Of a stretch of DNA of 64,000 bases, positions 9,180 through 18,957 are shown one piece after another; the first letter of the stretch is position 1; each line of letters begins with the position of its first letter. The notes under the pieces were generated by a model. The model had not been told where the DNA came from, searched no databases, and saw nothing but the letters and a program-made list of their open reading frames with translations. The stretch is from Leishmania donovani (Eukaryota > Euglenozoa > Kinetoplastea > Trypanosomatida > Trypanosomatidae), in NCBI RefSeq assembly GCF_000227135.1, contig NC_018251.1, positions 1 to 64,000 on the forward strand. Direction: 5' to 3'. Made by a program: the position numbers and the translations under genes.

Positions 9180-10580
9180 ATGATTCGATGGGCCGCAGTT
9201 CTGCGTTGTGGTTCTCATGGCGTGCGCGAGGATCGCCAGGCCCTGGCGCGCCATCACTTGAATCTTCTTGACAAGCGTCACTGGGAACTGACAACGCCGT
9301 CTCGGGCGCTGCCGGTGGTGGAGGTGTTGATCCGTTCCGGTGTTCTGATGGACAGGCTTGAAAAAAGCAGCACCAAGCCCCTGGCGAACTTGACTCCATC
9401 CATGACAAAAAAGGAGCGCGGTTTGGTGCAGAAGCTCTCCCGCATGCTTCACCAAACCTCGCCACCTACGGCACGCCACGTATCCAGGAATGCAATGGAG
9501 GTGGACGAGGCGGTTCGTGCCGCGTATTCTTCGGCATGCGCAACCGGAGCGTGCACGCTCGATGTGGTAGTCGACCTGGCTTTCGTCCGACACCTTCGAT
9601 TTCCATCGTCTGCGCTGATGCTGCTGGAGCTGGTGGAATCGCGATGCATGAAAGTGTGCTGGACAAGAGGGAAACCGTGCCTCTCCAAGGAGGTGCTAGA
9701 CTCCATTTGCGATCTCTTTGCCGAACACGAGCAGTCACTGGACTTCAGGGCAACGTGGTGGTTGCTCTCGCTGCTGGGCGGTGGTACCCAGGCCAGCGAC
9801 TCCCCGATCACACTGTCTGCTGGAAAGCGGCTCTTTCGGCTCTGTGTGCGCCGCATTCATTACCTGCTTCCTGACCTGCCACTCGAAGATCTCCTCCTCG
9901 CGTATGTACAGCTTGCACGCATCGAGGGCTACGAGAAGCCGTTCATTGTTCTTGGCGAGATTGAGAGGCTGGCCCTCGCCACCTCGTCAGATGAATACAC
10001 AGGCGTAAGCACCAACGTGCTCTTGCGGTTTATGACGATGCCGTTCGCGATGCGGCACACCAATTTGAATCTGCGCCTGTGTGCCGGCTGGAGTGCGGCT
10101 TCGAGGATAACAGAATTTACGCAGGAGGAGTGTCTCGCTGCGTTCGCAATCGTTGCCGCGCTGCATGAGGGCTTCTCTGCTGAAAGTGCAGCCGCGGTTG
10201 CGGCACTTCGGGACTGGGAGACGCTGCACGACGCGCTTTTCGCACAGGTATTCTTTGTTGCGCATGAGATGACGGCGGCCGACTGCTTTCGCATCCTTGA
10301 CCAGTCGGAGTTGATCAATATATCGGGCTGGGGCATCACCGTGCCGCAAATGCTGCTTGAGAAGCTTAAGAAGAGAATCGTGTCGGAGTGCATGCACTAT
10401 GCCATGGATGAATGCCGTGTTCCTGAGGCAGCGGAGCTGCTGCTGCGGGTTGCGCTTGCGCTGCAGGCGTTGATGCAGCGCTACACAGTGCTGCCGAGCA
10501 ACGCGGCCGACGAGCACGCTGTTGCTGAGTGCATTCTTCTTCTGGAGCGCTGTATCACAGCGCTCCCACCTCACGGTTGA
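9180..10580 (+). CDS. hypothetical helical protein, possibly mitochondrial
   Basis: 466 residues from the first ATG (the frame is open further upstream only with non-ATG codons). No family recognised. The N-terminus MIRWAAVLRCGSHGVR is basic and lacks acids, suggesting mitochondrial targeting. The rest is predicted by eye to be helical, Leu/Ala-rich, with repeated short amphipathic helices such as LLLAYVQLARIEGYEK and ECLAAFAIVAAL, as in helical-repeat (PPR/RAP-like or HEAT-like) organellar proteins. No catalytic motif, zinc site or membrane span is visible. Codon use matches genuine genes. Confidence 0.75.
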   Translation: MIRWAAVLRCGSHGVREDRQALARHHLNLLDKRHWELTTPSRALPVVEVLIRSGVLMDRLEKSSTKPLANLTPSMTKKERGLVQKLSRMLHQTSPPTARHVSRNAMEVDEAVRAAYSSACATGACTLDVVVDLAFVRHLRFPSSALMLLELVESRCMKVCWTRGKPCLSKEVLDSICDLFAEHEQSLDFRATWWLLSLLGGGTQASDSPITLSAGKRLFRLCVRRIHYLLPDLPLEDLLLAYVQLARIEGYEKPFIVLGEIERLALATSSDEYTGVSTNVLLRFMTMPFAMRHTNLNLRLCAGWSAASRITEFTQEECLAAFAIVAALHEGFSAESAAAVAALRDWETLHDALFAQVFFVAHEMTAADCFRILDQSELINISGWGITVPQMLLEKLKKRIVSECMHYAMDECRVPEAAELLLRVALALQALMQRYTVLPSNAADEHAVAECILLLERCITALPPHG

Positions 10581-11191
10581 GGGATGTGACTTGGGGACGC
10601 ATACAGACGCGACATGTGCGGTGCAGTGCGCCGGCCGTTTCATGCTTTGTACCGTGTGGCGTCAAGTGAGCAGCTGCTGTCGTGCTTGCTTTCATCTTGT
10701 GCTGCAGTTTTGTTCTACACCGATAGAGTTCTTCCGTTGAAGGCGCCCCCCCCCCTCCCTTCACACGTCTGTTTCAGCTGAAATGATGAAGAGGAAGGCG
10801 TTTAGAAAAGTGTGCTGTGCGAGCAGGACGCAGATGTGCACGTACACCAGTGTGCGCGTAGGCTGACGCCGGCGCAGTAGCGTGGTCCACAAAACCACAA
10901 GCTGGAAGTGTCGTGCGTGCAGCGGCTTCTTTCGGAGATGCTGACCCTTGCTCGTTTGCCGCGATACTGTGTTGCAGCGCGTATGTTTCTCACTCCCTCT
11001 CTCCGGCAATGCCATATTCTTTTGTGGCCCCTCCTCCACTGCCTTTGCCTCATTGTGTTCTCTCTTTCTTGCTCTTTTCGTAGTCCGTTTCGACGCCGTC
11101 CACTTGTGCACTGCATCACCAGCGGTGCAATACGCGGCCGTCTTTTCTGTGTTGTCCATTTTCTGCGTTTCACTAGCGGCGAAAAGTGGTC
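10581..11191. other. intercistronic spacer
   Basis: No gene-like frame. Contains a C10-type run near 10745 and a long CT-rich stretch (about 10988-11095) that could act as splice-acceptor tract for the next gene. Confidence 0.5.
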
Positions 11192-12394
11192 ATGCCTTAT
11201 TCTCCCCTGTTTGCTGCGCTCATCCTATTTGTCGTGTCGTTGGGTTTCGCCAATGGCGACAGCTCGTTCAACTTTGAAGCTCAGGTTATCTTAGAAAACG
11301 CTACAGTAAACTCTGACTTCGTTGTGACGACCGGCTTCACCGAACTCATCACAACCGCGCTCCAGAATGTGGCCAACCCGCCATCGCCCCTGAGAACGGT
11401 GGTGCAGGCTGTGCCGCCTCACTTGGTGATCATGCTTAGCATGTGGTACACCGGAGAGCCCGAGTCTGTACAGACGGCAATCAGCAATATTAACAAGACC
11501 TACACCAAATGGGCAAGCGGTGACACCCTCGCCGTGAGCGGGGCGTTGAGCCACACCTGCTCAACAAATATCGGCCAACAGCCAACGTTCATAAACTACA
11601 CAAACAGTTGCAGCTCCTGGGACGCGCTCCTCCCACCAAGCAGCAATCAAACGTGCTGGCGGAACTTGTCCCTCACGTTCTACACCGCAGTCACCAGCCA
11701 ATCCGACCCCCGCGCCAGCCTCCAGTCTTCTCTCTGCAGCTTTCTTCCCACTGACTGTGGGCTTATTACCTACGACGACTTGACAAGGACACAAGTCACT
11801 ATCAGCGACTCAGTTGTTACTGTCAACGTCATGCCATTCACTGTCATGTCCGAAAACCGCGAGGCGACGCTGGCGACGCTTGTAACGTACGCCCAATACG
11901 CCTCAGTGCTGGTTGAGCACAACATCGTCTACATTTTAGCCAACGGAGTGCAGGTGTTTTTTCAAGGTGACCCGCAGTCGTTCTCGATTAACGGCACCTT
12001 TGAGCAGTGCGTGAAGAAGATGTGGTACCTCGTCTTTTTGATTATCCTTGTCCCATTGTTTCTCATCGTTTCATATTGTCTGTTTCAGCGCGGACGGGCA
12101 TCTGGAAAGCGGAGCATCAAGAACTCGGAGAGGGATATCCGCGCTGGTGTTCGCTTTAGCGCCGCACCGTGGGCTAACATCGGCGGCGGCTATCAGTACG
12201 GCCCTCCGCAAGGGTACGTAGGCGGCTACAATGGTGTCGGTGATGGGCAACAAGCCGGTGCTCTCTACGCGTCGCCACAAACTGCACCGCAACGGTTTTC
12301 GGAACAGGGGTTTCAGGGCGGGCTTCAGGGTTGGGAAGGTCAACACTACGATGACCAGTACTTTGGAGGCCAACAGTATGATGTGCAGCAATAG
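11192..12394 (+). CDS. type I membrane glycoprotein with Gly/Tyr/Gln-rich cytosolic tail
   Basis: 400 residues. A clear signal peptide (MPYSPLFAALILFVVSLGFA) is followed by a lumenal domain of about 255 residues with six N-glycosylation sequons (NAT, NKT, NYT, NQT, NLS, NGT) and about eight cysteines. One transmembrane span lies near 278-300 (WYLVFLIILVPLFLIV). A basic stop-transfer segment comes next, then a 90-residue tail rich in G, Y and Q (GGGYQYGPPQGYVGGY, repeated YFGGQQYD-like units). The layout resembles trypanosomal Golgi/lysosome type I glycoproteins such as GLP-1, where tyrosine motifs in the tail can direct sorting; that likeness is by layout, not alignment. The ATG at 11192 is the first in frame. 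Confidence 0.8.
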   Translation: MPYSPLFAALILFVVSLGFANGDSSFNFEAQVILENATVNSDFVVTTGFTELITTALQNVANPPSPLRTVVQAVPPHLVIMLSMWYTGEPESVQTAISNINKTYTKWASGDTLAVSGALSHTCSTNIGQQPTFINYTNSCSSWDALLPPSSNQTCWRNLSLTFYTAVTSQSDPRASLQSSLCSFLPTDCGLITYDDLTRTQVTISDSVVTVNVMPFTVMSENREATLATLVTYAQYASVLVEHNIVYILANGVQVFFQGDPQSFSINGTFEQCVKKMWYLVFLIILVPLFLIVSYCLFQRGRASGKRSIKNSERDIRAGVRFSAAPWANIGGGYQYGPPQGYVGGYNGVGDGQQAGALYASPQTAPQRFSEQGFQGGLQGWEGQHYDDQYFGGQQYDVQQ

Positions 12395-13322
12395 GTTCCT
12401 CAGGAAAGCTACGAGAACCGAAACAGCCAGTTGTAGTACGGTGGAGAACAGCACGGTGGTGCAAACCAGTGTGGTGGCGACTGTGCGGGCCCTGCGTACC
12501 TGTGCTGGCTCCAAGAAAACAGTATTCTGCTGTTGCCGCTCTCTCCTACGCTTCCCACCGATTGCTCATCTTTTCTGCTTACTGTTTCTCCTTGTGAGCG
12601 ACGATGCCGTGTGTGCATGCAAGTTTGCGGCTTTCTTCTACGTCGTATTTGAAATGGCTTTGCTGTTGGTGCCTATGTACTAGGCTGCTACAGTTCTTAG
12701 ACGGCTCGCTTGCTTGCGCAGAGGCCTGAATCACTTTAATTGCTTTGTTTTTGTGCTCTTCCTCCGTTGCTTTCCAGAAGCTGAAAAGTTTGACGGGATT
12801 ACAGGCACGTGGATGTGTGCTCGTGCGAGTGCTGTCGTCTTTCGACTCCTCTACTGTTGCCTCTCTTCATGGTGCTTTGCAGGTGTTAGTGCTCGATCTA
12901 TTGTGCTGGTCACTCACGGAGTGCGTTTCGCTCAGATTGAAGGAAAAAGAAAACAAGCATCTACCAGGCGGAAACGTATCCACGTGCGTGCGCGCTCACT
13001 GTGCACTACCACCTTTGCACGACCGCCGGCTTCTTGGAAAAGAAGCTTTGATTGCTCGTATGATGCAGAGTAGGCGATACACTTCATGCACAGCGCTTAG
13101 TCCAGCTGCTCAGCACTTGCTTCAGAGTACTTCAGCTTCACTTCCATTCCCTTGCTCAATTTCCACTGCTTCTCGGCCGACATGCTTCCGTGGGATGCGG
13201 GCGCTTTTTTTCTTGCAGCTCTTCGGCAGTTATCCGTCGTGCGGAAAGACGAAAACGCGCGAGACTCTTCTTGCACATCTTTCCGAATAAGAGCTTCGTG
13301 TTGGGTTTAGGCTTTGCACCAC
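12395..13322. other. intercistronic spacer
   Basis: Nearly 1 kb without a convincing gene. Open frames of 119-181 codons on the + strand overlap each other and have no codon bias. CT-rich stretches recur, for example about 12745-12775. Confidence 0.5.
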
Positions 13323-14642
13323 ATGAGGTGCACTCGTTTCTGGGTGTGTGGCGCGCTGAGCCACATGCCTGAGGCAACAGGTGTGGTCAAGGACTACCAG
13401 AAGATTGATTCGCAGAGGAAGGAACTGGCGGCGCGCGAGGCAAAGAAGGAGTACGAGAGCTACCCGCTGCGCTACCAGCTCCTGGAGTGCCGGCCGGGAA
13501 TGCCTCTCGCTCTGACGAAGCTGAAGTATTTGCTGGCGTGTCGCCGCACACACCCCGACGCAGGTGGGGATACCGAGTCTTTTCTGAGGGTGAGCCTGGC
13601 ATACCAGGACGTGATGAAGGACTACGGCGTGGAGACGGTCGACAATAAGATCGTCAACTTGGGGAACTTCCAGTCCGATGATCATGAGGCGCAAAACTAC
13701 CTGGAGGCACGGGCCAGCATTAGCTCGTACATCCCCATCTCGACACTCGAGGATCACATTAGACAAATCGAGGAGATTCAGAGACGCCTTGGAGACGAAC
13801 TTTCGGAGAAGCTGACGTCAAATAGCGATGAGGCGATGTGGCTACTGGAGGACATTGAGGACTTCATGGAGCAAACAGGCCTCAAAACAGTCAAGCTTCG
13901 TGTGCTTGAGGACGGCAAGGTGCGAGTGAGCGATGCGCAGGTGCTCACGGATGGCACTGAGAGACCGCTGTTCCTTGAAGACGGAGAAGCGCCGCCGGAG
14001 CGGCGCATTCCTGCTAGCACCACCGGCACGGAGACAGCATGCGTAAATAGTGCCTCAAAGAACGCGTTTTCCGCGGACGCACCGTCGAACCCGGCAAAGG
14101 AGGCGCCTCAGTCAAGCGAGGAGACGGTGCACGAAGCAGAGGTCTCCAGATCGGACATTGATATTTTGAATGAAAAGAACACCCTGCAGGACAGACAAGA
14201 TGTGGCAGGGGTGGCCGCGCGGACAGCCACAGAGGTCATGAACAACACGGAGGAAGTGAAGCAGATGAAGCTGGAGGCATCTGTGCTATATGTGTTTTTC
14301 GTTTCGCTGATGACGCTTGTTTACGTGTACATTGAGGGGGCGATGCGGGCAAAACGTCAGGCAAGCTCACGCCCGGAGACTATGGAACACGTCACGAGCG
14401 ACACGATGCTTCCGTGGTGGGGCAACGACGCCGAGTATGAGAGCCAGGTCAAGCGCATTTTCGTGGACGAGTGGAGAAAGGCACGTGCGTCGTCGCGCAG
14501 GGTGCAGACGTTTCAGGATGGTGTTGCTCGCGAGTCCCTGGACGAGGAGACTAAGCGCGAGATGGATTTGAAAATCTTCACCGTCACTGCAGAAAAGCTG
14601 CGCGCCATGCGTGACAATGCAGAGAAGCACCACGTCCGCTAG
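13323..14642 (+). CDS. J-domain protein with one membrane span
   Basis: 439 residues. A divergent J domain lies at about residues 50-105: a Y-x-L-L helix, then RRTHPDAGGD with the HPD tripeptide that stimulates Hsp70 ATPase activity, then FLRVSLAYQDVMKDYG. A charged middle region follows, with a predicted coiled coil (IRQIEEIQRRLGDEL). One hydrophobic segment near 321-338 (VLYVFFVSLMTLVYVYI) probably spans a membrane, with a basic, helical C-terminus. The first residues (MRCTRFWVCGALSH) could be a short mitochondrial presequence; a second ATG at 13365 (MPEATG) is also possible. Likely a membrane-tethered Hsp70 partner of mitochondrion or ER. The client and compartment are unknown. Confidence 0.85.
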   Translation: MRCTRFWVCGALSHMPEATGVVKDYQKIDSQRKELAAREAKKEYESYPLRYQLLECRPGMPLALTKLKYLLACRRTHPDAGGDTESFLRVSLAYQDVMKDYGVETVDNKIVNLGNFQSDDHEAQNYLEARASISSYIPISTLEDHIRQIEEIQRRLGDELSEKLTSNSDEAMWLLEDIEDFMEQTGLKTVKLRVLEDGKVRVSDAQVLTDGTERPLFLEDGEAPPERRIPASTTGTETACVNSASKNAFSADAPSNPAKEAPQSSEETVHEAEVSRSDIDILNEKNTLQDRQDVAGVAARTATEVMNNTEEVKQMKLEASVLYVFFVSLMTLVYVYIEGAMRAKRQASSRPETMEHVTSDTMLPWWGNDAEYESQVKRIFVDEWRKARASSRRVQTFQDGVARESLDEETKREMDLKIFTVTAEKLRAMRDNAEKHHVR

Positions 14643-15444
14643 GACGCACACCGCATTCTCGATTTCCTTTGCCATTTGCGGATTCTCTACCTAAGCGGTG
14701 CGTGCTTCTCCCTGTGGGGAGTTCTCGCAGTGAGTTACCCTTGCAGGCTCAGGGGACGAGTGTGCCTGCTGCGCGCGGCCCTGGTGGCGATGCGAACCTT
14801 GTGCTTGCGGGCACATAGGGCGGCACCGCAATCTCATTACTGTAGTTTGTGTTTTCGCACTGCTCACACAATGCCTTTTGGCCGTTTTTCCAGCCCGGTG
14901 GTGCTGCTACGCTCAGCTGTCTCTCCTGTTGGCCGTCTGAATGGCACCCCTGCCGAACCCGCATACATTTTCTGAGAACACGTAGTGAACGAGCGAAGAT
15001 TGCTAAACAAGGAGCACAGCGACGAACACGACAAGAAGCGCTTTTTTCCTTTGCCTTCTGATGTATGCTCACTGCTGCACCTGCGTTCTAGCGACGTGCG
15101 TCAAAGGCTTGAATGGCTCTTGCAGGCAGCGATGCTGCCGCTTGCTGATTGTTAACAATTAGCCTATCCGATTGCTTGTTAGTTCGGGCAAGTAGAGGCC
15201 CATCCGCCCCTCCTCCTCTTTATGCGGCACCGCAGTGTGAAGCATCCTCATTAATGTTCGTGCCGCGATGGACGTCGGAGTCTCAGTCAAAGGGGCACAG
15301 CTTCGCGTTCGATTTCACACCCTCCTTTCTTTTCAAACGCATATGTTTACTCTACGGCAGCCTTTTATCAGCGTCACTCAAGCCTTTTCTTTTCATCCAC
15401 CGCTTTCGGCAGTTGCCAACCGACACGAAAAGTGCTTCACAGCA
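14643..15444. other. intercistronic spacer
   Basis: No gene-like frame. The open frame of the next gene extends upstream to 15268 but the pyrimidine tract and AG (15411-15412) lie inside that extension. Confidence 0.5.
15384..15412 (+). promoter_or_regulatory. predicted trans-splice acceptor deciding the start of the RING/TC gene
   Basis: A CT-rich run (about 15384-15408) ends in AG at 15411-15412, 32 bases before the ATG at 15445. Upstream in-frame ATGs at 15268 and 15343 would be removed by splicing here. Prediction only. Confidence 0.45.
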
Positions 15445-16881
15445 ATGCCCGTCATTGGCTACAACTGTGATAGCGGCGCTGTGGTGGAAGTTGTAAACCC
15501 TGCAAGTGGGGCGCTTGGGTTTGCAGGGAAAACTGTCATCCCCGGCGGCATCGTCTCGGCAGCCTCCGCAGGCGATGGAGTTCTTTACTACCTCCCAATG
15601 TCGTCTCCCTCGATGCTGCATCGACGCAACTTGGAGAGCGGGGCGGATGAGATCGTCGAGAGTTTAGCTCGCGCGCACACGCAGGTTTTTTTTCACCGCA
15701 ACAAGGTCATGTGCATTTCCGCCGGGAGCACCGAGGTGGTCGTGTATGACCCGCTCTGCAGTGTGACTGAGATTATCTCTCTCCCGTACCGTCTCGTTCG
15801 CGCCGAGCCGGCCGACCACGGCTTCGCCTTTCTTAGCGACTGCAACAGGGTGTTCGGCTACGATTTTAACAACGGCCTGACAGAGGTGATCGGCGGGGGT
15901 AGCATAACGAGCTTTCTGGGCCACTACAAGCAGTACGCTGTTGCGCTGCTTCACGACGGCAAGGAGCGTGTGGTGGGCGTCACTGAGGCCGGAAGCATCG
16001 TAGAGCTGGATGCGGCGTTGCCACGTGTGCCGTTCACGTCGTTGGATGATGTCGTTCTCCACACAAGCAACAATGAAGTGGTGTCCTCGAAGGGTGGAAG
16101 TGCGGCATCACCTGTCGGGGAAGTCCACCTTTCGAGCTCGCAGCCAACTGATAGCGAGGTCCTGTGCACCGTTTGCTTGTGCGAGTTCGATGGTGAAGAC
16201 GGTATCACCTTGGACTGCGGGCACTACTTTCACAAAGAGTGCATTGAGCAATGGGTGGGCAACTGGATGGACTTCGCGGCGAAGGGTGAGCACGTGAAGT
16301 TTACCCGCGCTGTCTGCCCTGGCGGGTGCAAGCACTTGGTTCGCCACCCTATGCTGGCACAATCGAAGCAGATCAGCGATTTGTACACGGAGGTGACTGC
16401 GAAGAAGGCGGAGCAGCTGAAGCACTTTGATGCGACAAAGGCCGAGCACGAATTCCTTTTCTATCTCTGCGGCAGGTGCGGCGGCGCGTTCTACGGCGGC
16501 GATCAGGTGTGCTCACGGATGCAGGGGCACGAACCGTCGTCTTCCCCGCAAGAGCTGATCTGCGATACTTGCCTAAGAAAGGACCACAGAACATGTGACA
16601 CGCTGACGGCCGTCTTCAAGTGCCGCTACTGTTGCAATCCCGCCACACAGCGATCGTTCGGCACTCGTTTCATGTGCGATCGGTGCATTGCGCGGTGGGA
16701 CACCGCCGAGCCTGCGCTCATTCCGTGCCCGGGAGCGGACAGCTGCCCGTTTCACGGAAATCACCCGGAGCCGGCGTGCGACATTGCGGCCTGTCTGACG
16801 TGTCTCGATCCGGCCATGGTGAGCCATATTTTTGATCGAGTGGCGGGAGCTGCTGACGGTGCAGGTGGCGGCACCGATTAG
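15445..16881 (+). CDS. RING plus tandem-cysteine E3 ubiquitin ligase, MYCBP2/PHR C-terminus-like
   Basis: 478 residues. Residues 1-235 look like beta-propeller blades (repeats such as VYDPLCSVTEIISLP, VFGYDFNNGLTEVIGG). A RING follows with C241, C244, C258, H260, H263, C266, C291 and C295, with an unusually long gap before the last pair. After a helical linker comes a Cys-rich block (about 340-452) whose motifs LCGRCGGAFYGGDQVC, ELICDTC, FKCRYCC, FGTRFMCDRC and CPFHGNHP match, in order, the tandem-cysteine domain of MYCBP2 (PAM/Highwire/RPM-1). That domain passes ubiquitin between two cysteines and esterifies Thr/Ser. By my alignment from memory the first catalytic Cys corresponds to C356, but the second falls on Ser404. 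Metazoan relatives exceed 3,500 residues; this one is compact. Family is well supported, mechanism is inference. Confidence 0.82.
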   Translation: MPVIGYNCDSGAVVEVVNPASGALGFAGKTVIPGGIVSAASAGDGVLYYLPMSSPSMLHRRNLESGADEIVESLARAHTQVFFHRNKVMCISAGSTEVVVYDPLCSVTEIISLPYRLVRAEPADHGFAFLSDCNRVFGYDFNNGLTEVIGGGSITSFLGHYKQYAVALLHDGKERVVGVTEAGSIVELDAALPRVPFTSLDDVVLHTSNNEVVSSKGGSAASPVGEVHLSSSQPTDSEVLCTVCLCEFDGEDGITLDCGHYFHKECIEQWVGNWMDFAAKGEHVKFTRAVCPGGCKHLVRHPMLAQSKQISDLYTEVTAKKAEQLKHFDATKAEHEFLFYLCGRCGGAFYGGDQVCSRMQGHEPSSSPQELICDTCLRKDHRTCDTLTAVFKCRYCCNPATQRSFGTRFMCDRCIARWDTAEPALIPCPGADSCPFHGNHPEPACDIAACLTCLDPAMVSHIFDRVAGAADGAGGGTD

Positions 16882-17429
16882 TCCGCCGTGCACAGGACGT
16901 TGTGCTCCTCCTGTGCGAGGTGGTGGACGGTATGCTGGAGGCATTGTACAGGTTGCTCCTGTCTTCTCTTATTACTGTAAGAATGTGCTTACGCTAAGGA
17001 GCGGCTTGCGCGCGCACTAAACCGCATCATGGGCGCAACAACATCTCTTGAACACACTGTCATATCGCTCCTTCGCCGTGTGAGAGTGCGTGTGATGTAC
17101 TCATGCTGCTGGGACGAGTTGCGAGTGCTCTGCGCGGCTGGTGAGGTGGGCAGGACAACACGTAAAGAGGGAGGCGCTATTTGCGCAGTCGTTTGTTTTT
17201 GGCCCTTTTTGCAGCAGTTGACGGTCCTGGTCGACGCGCCGCTCGCGCGCGGCCTTGCGAAATGCGATCTTCTCCCTCTCTCCAACTGAATACGATGGCT
17301 TCACTTCGCCCCTCTCCAAGCAGCATGGGGCGGCGTCCGTGTTCCCGGGTTTGCAACCTCTCGCTTTTCCCTCGACTTGTCTATCTGGTTATCTTCTCGC
17401 GTCTTGGCGCGAGCGCAACATGCAATGCG
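16882..17429. other. intercistronic spacer
   Basis: No gene-like frame. A pyrimidine tract at about 17352-17400 and AG at 17412-17413 lie just before the next gene. Confidence 0.5.
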
Positions 17430-18116
17430 ATGCTGCTTGCAAAGAAAATGTCGTCTGGCAGAATATACAAGCTTTTGTTTCGCAAGGAGCAGCCCCAGTG
17501 GCTGTGGGACATGGCACTCGAGGTCCGCCTCCCTGCCTTGTTTCTGCTGGGCGTGGTGTACGTGAACACAAAGTGTTACTACGACTCGCTGAGCGCGTAC
17601 CAGGCGGGCTCACGATGGGGCATTACACAAGGAAAGCTGCTAGAGCTACGGAAGCTCAACTATAGGTACATTATCGTTCCGCGGTATGCGGTCAAGTATG
17701 AGTTTGAGGTGGATGGCAAGCGATACGTCTCGAGTCGTGGCACCACCGGTTCTCCGTATCGAAACTGGATGGAGGGGTGGTATTACGACACGATCACGGA
17801 GGCGGAGTATCTCCAGGCCATTCCAGTGCTTCGCGTAGGGGAACGATGCAGTGTCTTCTATGACAAGAAGAACCCCAGGGCACATTCGGCACTTGCGCAG
17901 GACGCCAACTCATTCGAGATTTCCTTTCTGGGATTCTTGGCTGTCTTTCCGCTGCTCATGGGCCACTACATGAAGGCCCATTTCTGGATGCTACGAAAGG
18001 CCTACATGCCGAACAAAAAGATGCGTATCCGCTTCCCAGTTTACGACCATCCGAGGCCACCCCCGCCGCCCCCAAAGGAACCTCAACAGATATCGCAGCT
18101 GCCGCCAAAGAATTGA
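17430..18116 (+). CDS. DUF3592-like two-span membrane protein
   Basis: 228 residues from the ATG at 17430; the ATG at 17448 (MSSGRIYKLL, 222 residues) is an equally good start, while the frame open up to 17181 lies before the predicted splice acceptor. A first hydrophobic segment (LPALFLLGVVYVNT) and a second (FLGFLAVFPLLMGHYM) flank a soluble beta-rich domain. That domain has VKYEFEVDGKRYVSS and VGERCSVFYDKKNPRAHSAL, the pattern typical of DUF3592 proteins (a strand pair, then a VxVYYDPxxP-like motif). The C-terminus has a PPPPPP run. Function unknown; an extracytoplasmic or organelle lumen domain is likely. Confidence 0.7.
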   Translation: MLLAKKMSSGRIYKLLFRKEQPQWLWDMALEVRLPALFLLGVVYVNTKCYYDSLSAYQAGSRWGITQGKLLELRKLNYRYIIVPRYAVKYEFEVDGKRYVSSRGTTGSPYRNWMEGWYYDTITEAEYLQAIPVLRVGERCSVFYDKKNPRAHSALAQDANSFEISFLGFLAVFPLLMGHYMKAHFWMLRKAYMPNKKMRIRFPVYDHPRPPPPPPKEPQQISQLPPKN

Positions 18117-18957
18117 CCGCATGCGTGTGCGAGAGTGTGCTAGGGAGACTGCAAGACTTTCCTTGTACGGTGTTTCCATTGGGTACTTCTACACGCGTGC
18201 CTGGTAAAGATGTGCCTATGACCACAATGTTGCCTTCGGCTGCACATAGGTGGGGTTGTCCATGAGGGAAGCCGGATACGCAACTCTGGTCTTCCGGTGT
18301 TTGTGGCGGCTTTTTCTCTGTCTCTCCTTCTTTCTGGCGTCGAGTGATGCGGATGTGGCGTCTTAGCATCAACACTTGCGGCTACTCGCAGCAGTGCATG
18401 GACGCTGCTCTCCGTCTGTGCGTTCGTGTGTGTGTTTGTACGGCGCAGGACTTTGTGTTGTGGTGGGGACAGAGTTGCTGGAATTGTTAACCTTCCACAT
18501 CTATCACAGCGTTGTGCAAAGAAAAGGAAAGCAAAGCGATGTCGCGCACATACGCAGCGATACTTGCAAGAATAACATGAGGGAGCCGTAGGCCGAACCT
18601 GGTCGAATGAGTTTTTCCAGAAGGCCAGCCAAGGTGAGCTGCTTTCCAAGGTTGACTGCGTCTGAAGAAGTGACGCTATGTGTGTGTGTGCGTGCTTTCG
18701 TGATGGGGTTCTCCACTATATGAGCGTGCTGGTGTGAGGTTCTCTCTGGTACCTAGCTCTCTGCGTACTCCCCCCTCTCTTCCCCCTCTTCCTTGTCCCT
18801 TGATGTTGTCCCCGCGTACCGCAACGTTTCTCTCGCTTTGGAGTCTTCTCTCTTCTTTTCCGTTGCCATCGGGCCAATCGTGCGGTATTCCGCTGATGAA
18901 TACGCACCCTCATTGCAGCCGTCGAAAGGTTTGGAACACTGACCCTTGCTCTGAAAC
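18117..18957. other. intercistronic spacer
   Basis: No gene-like frame. CT-rich runs at about 18764-18810 and 18826-18868, and AG at 18917-18918 (preceded by CATTGC), are candidate signals for the enkurin messenger. Confidence 0.5.
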
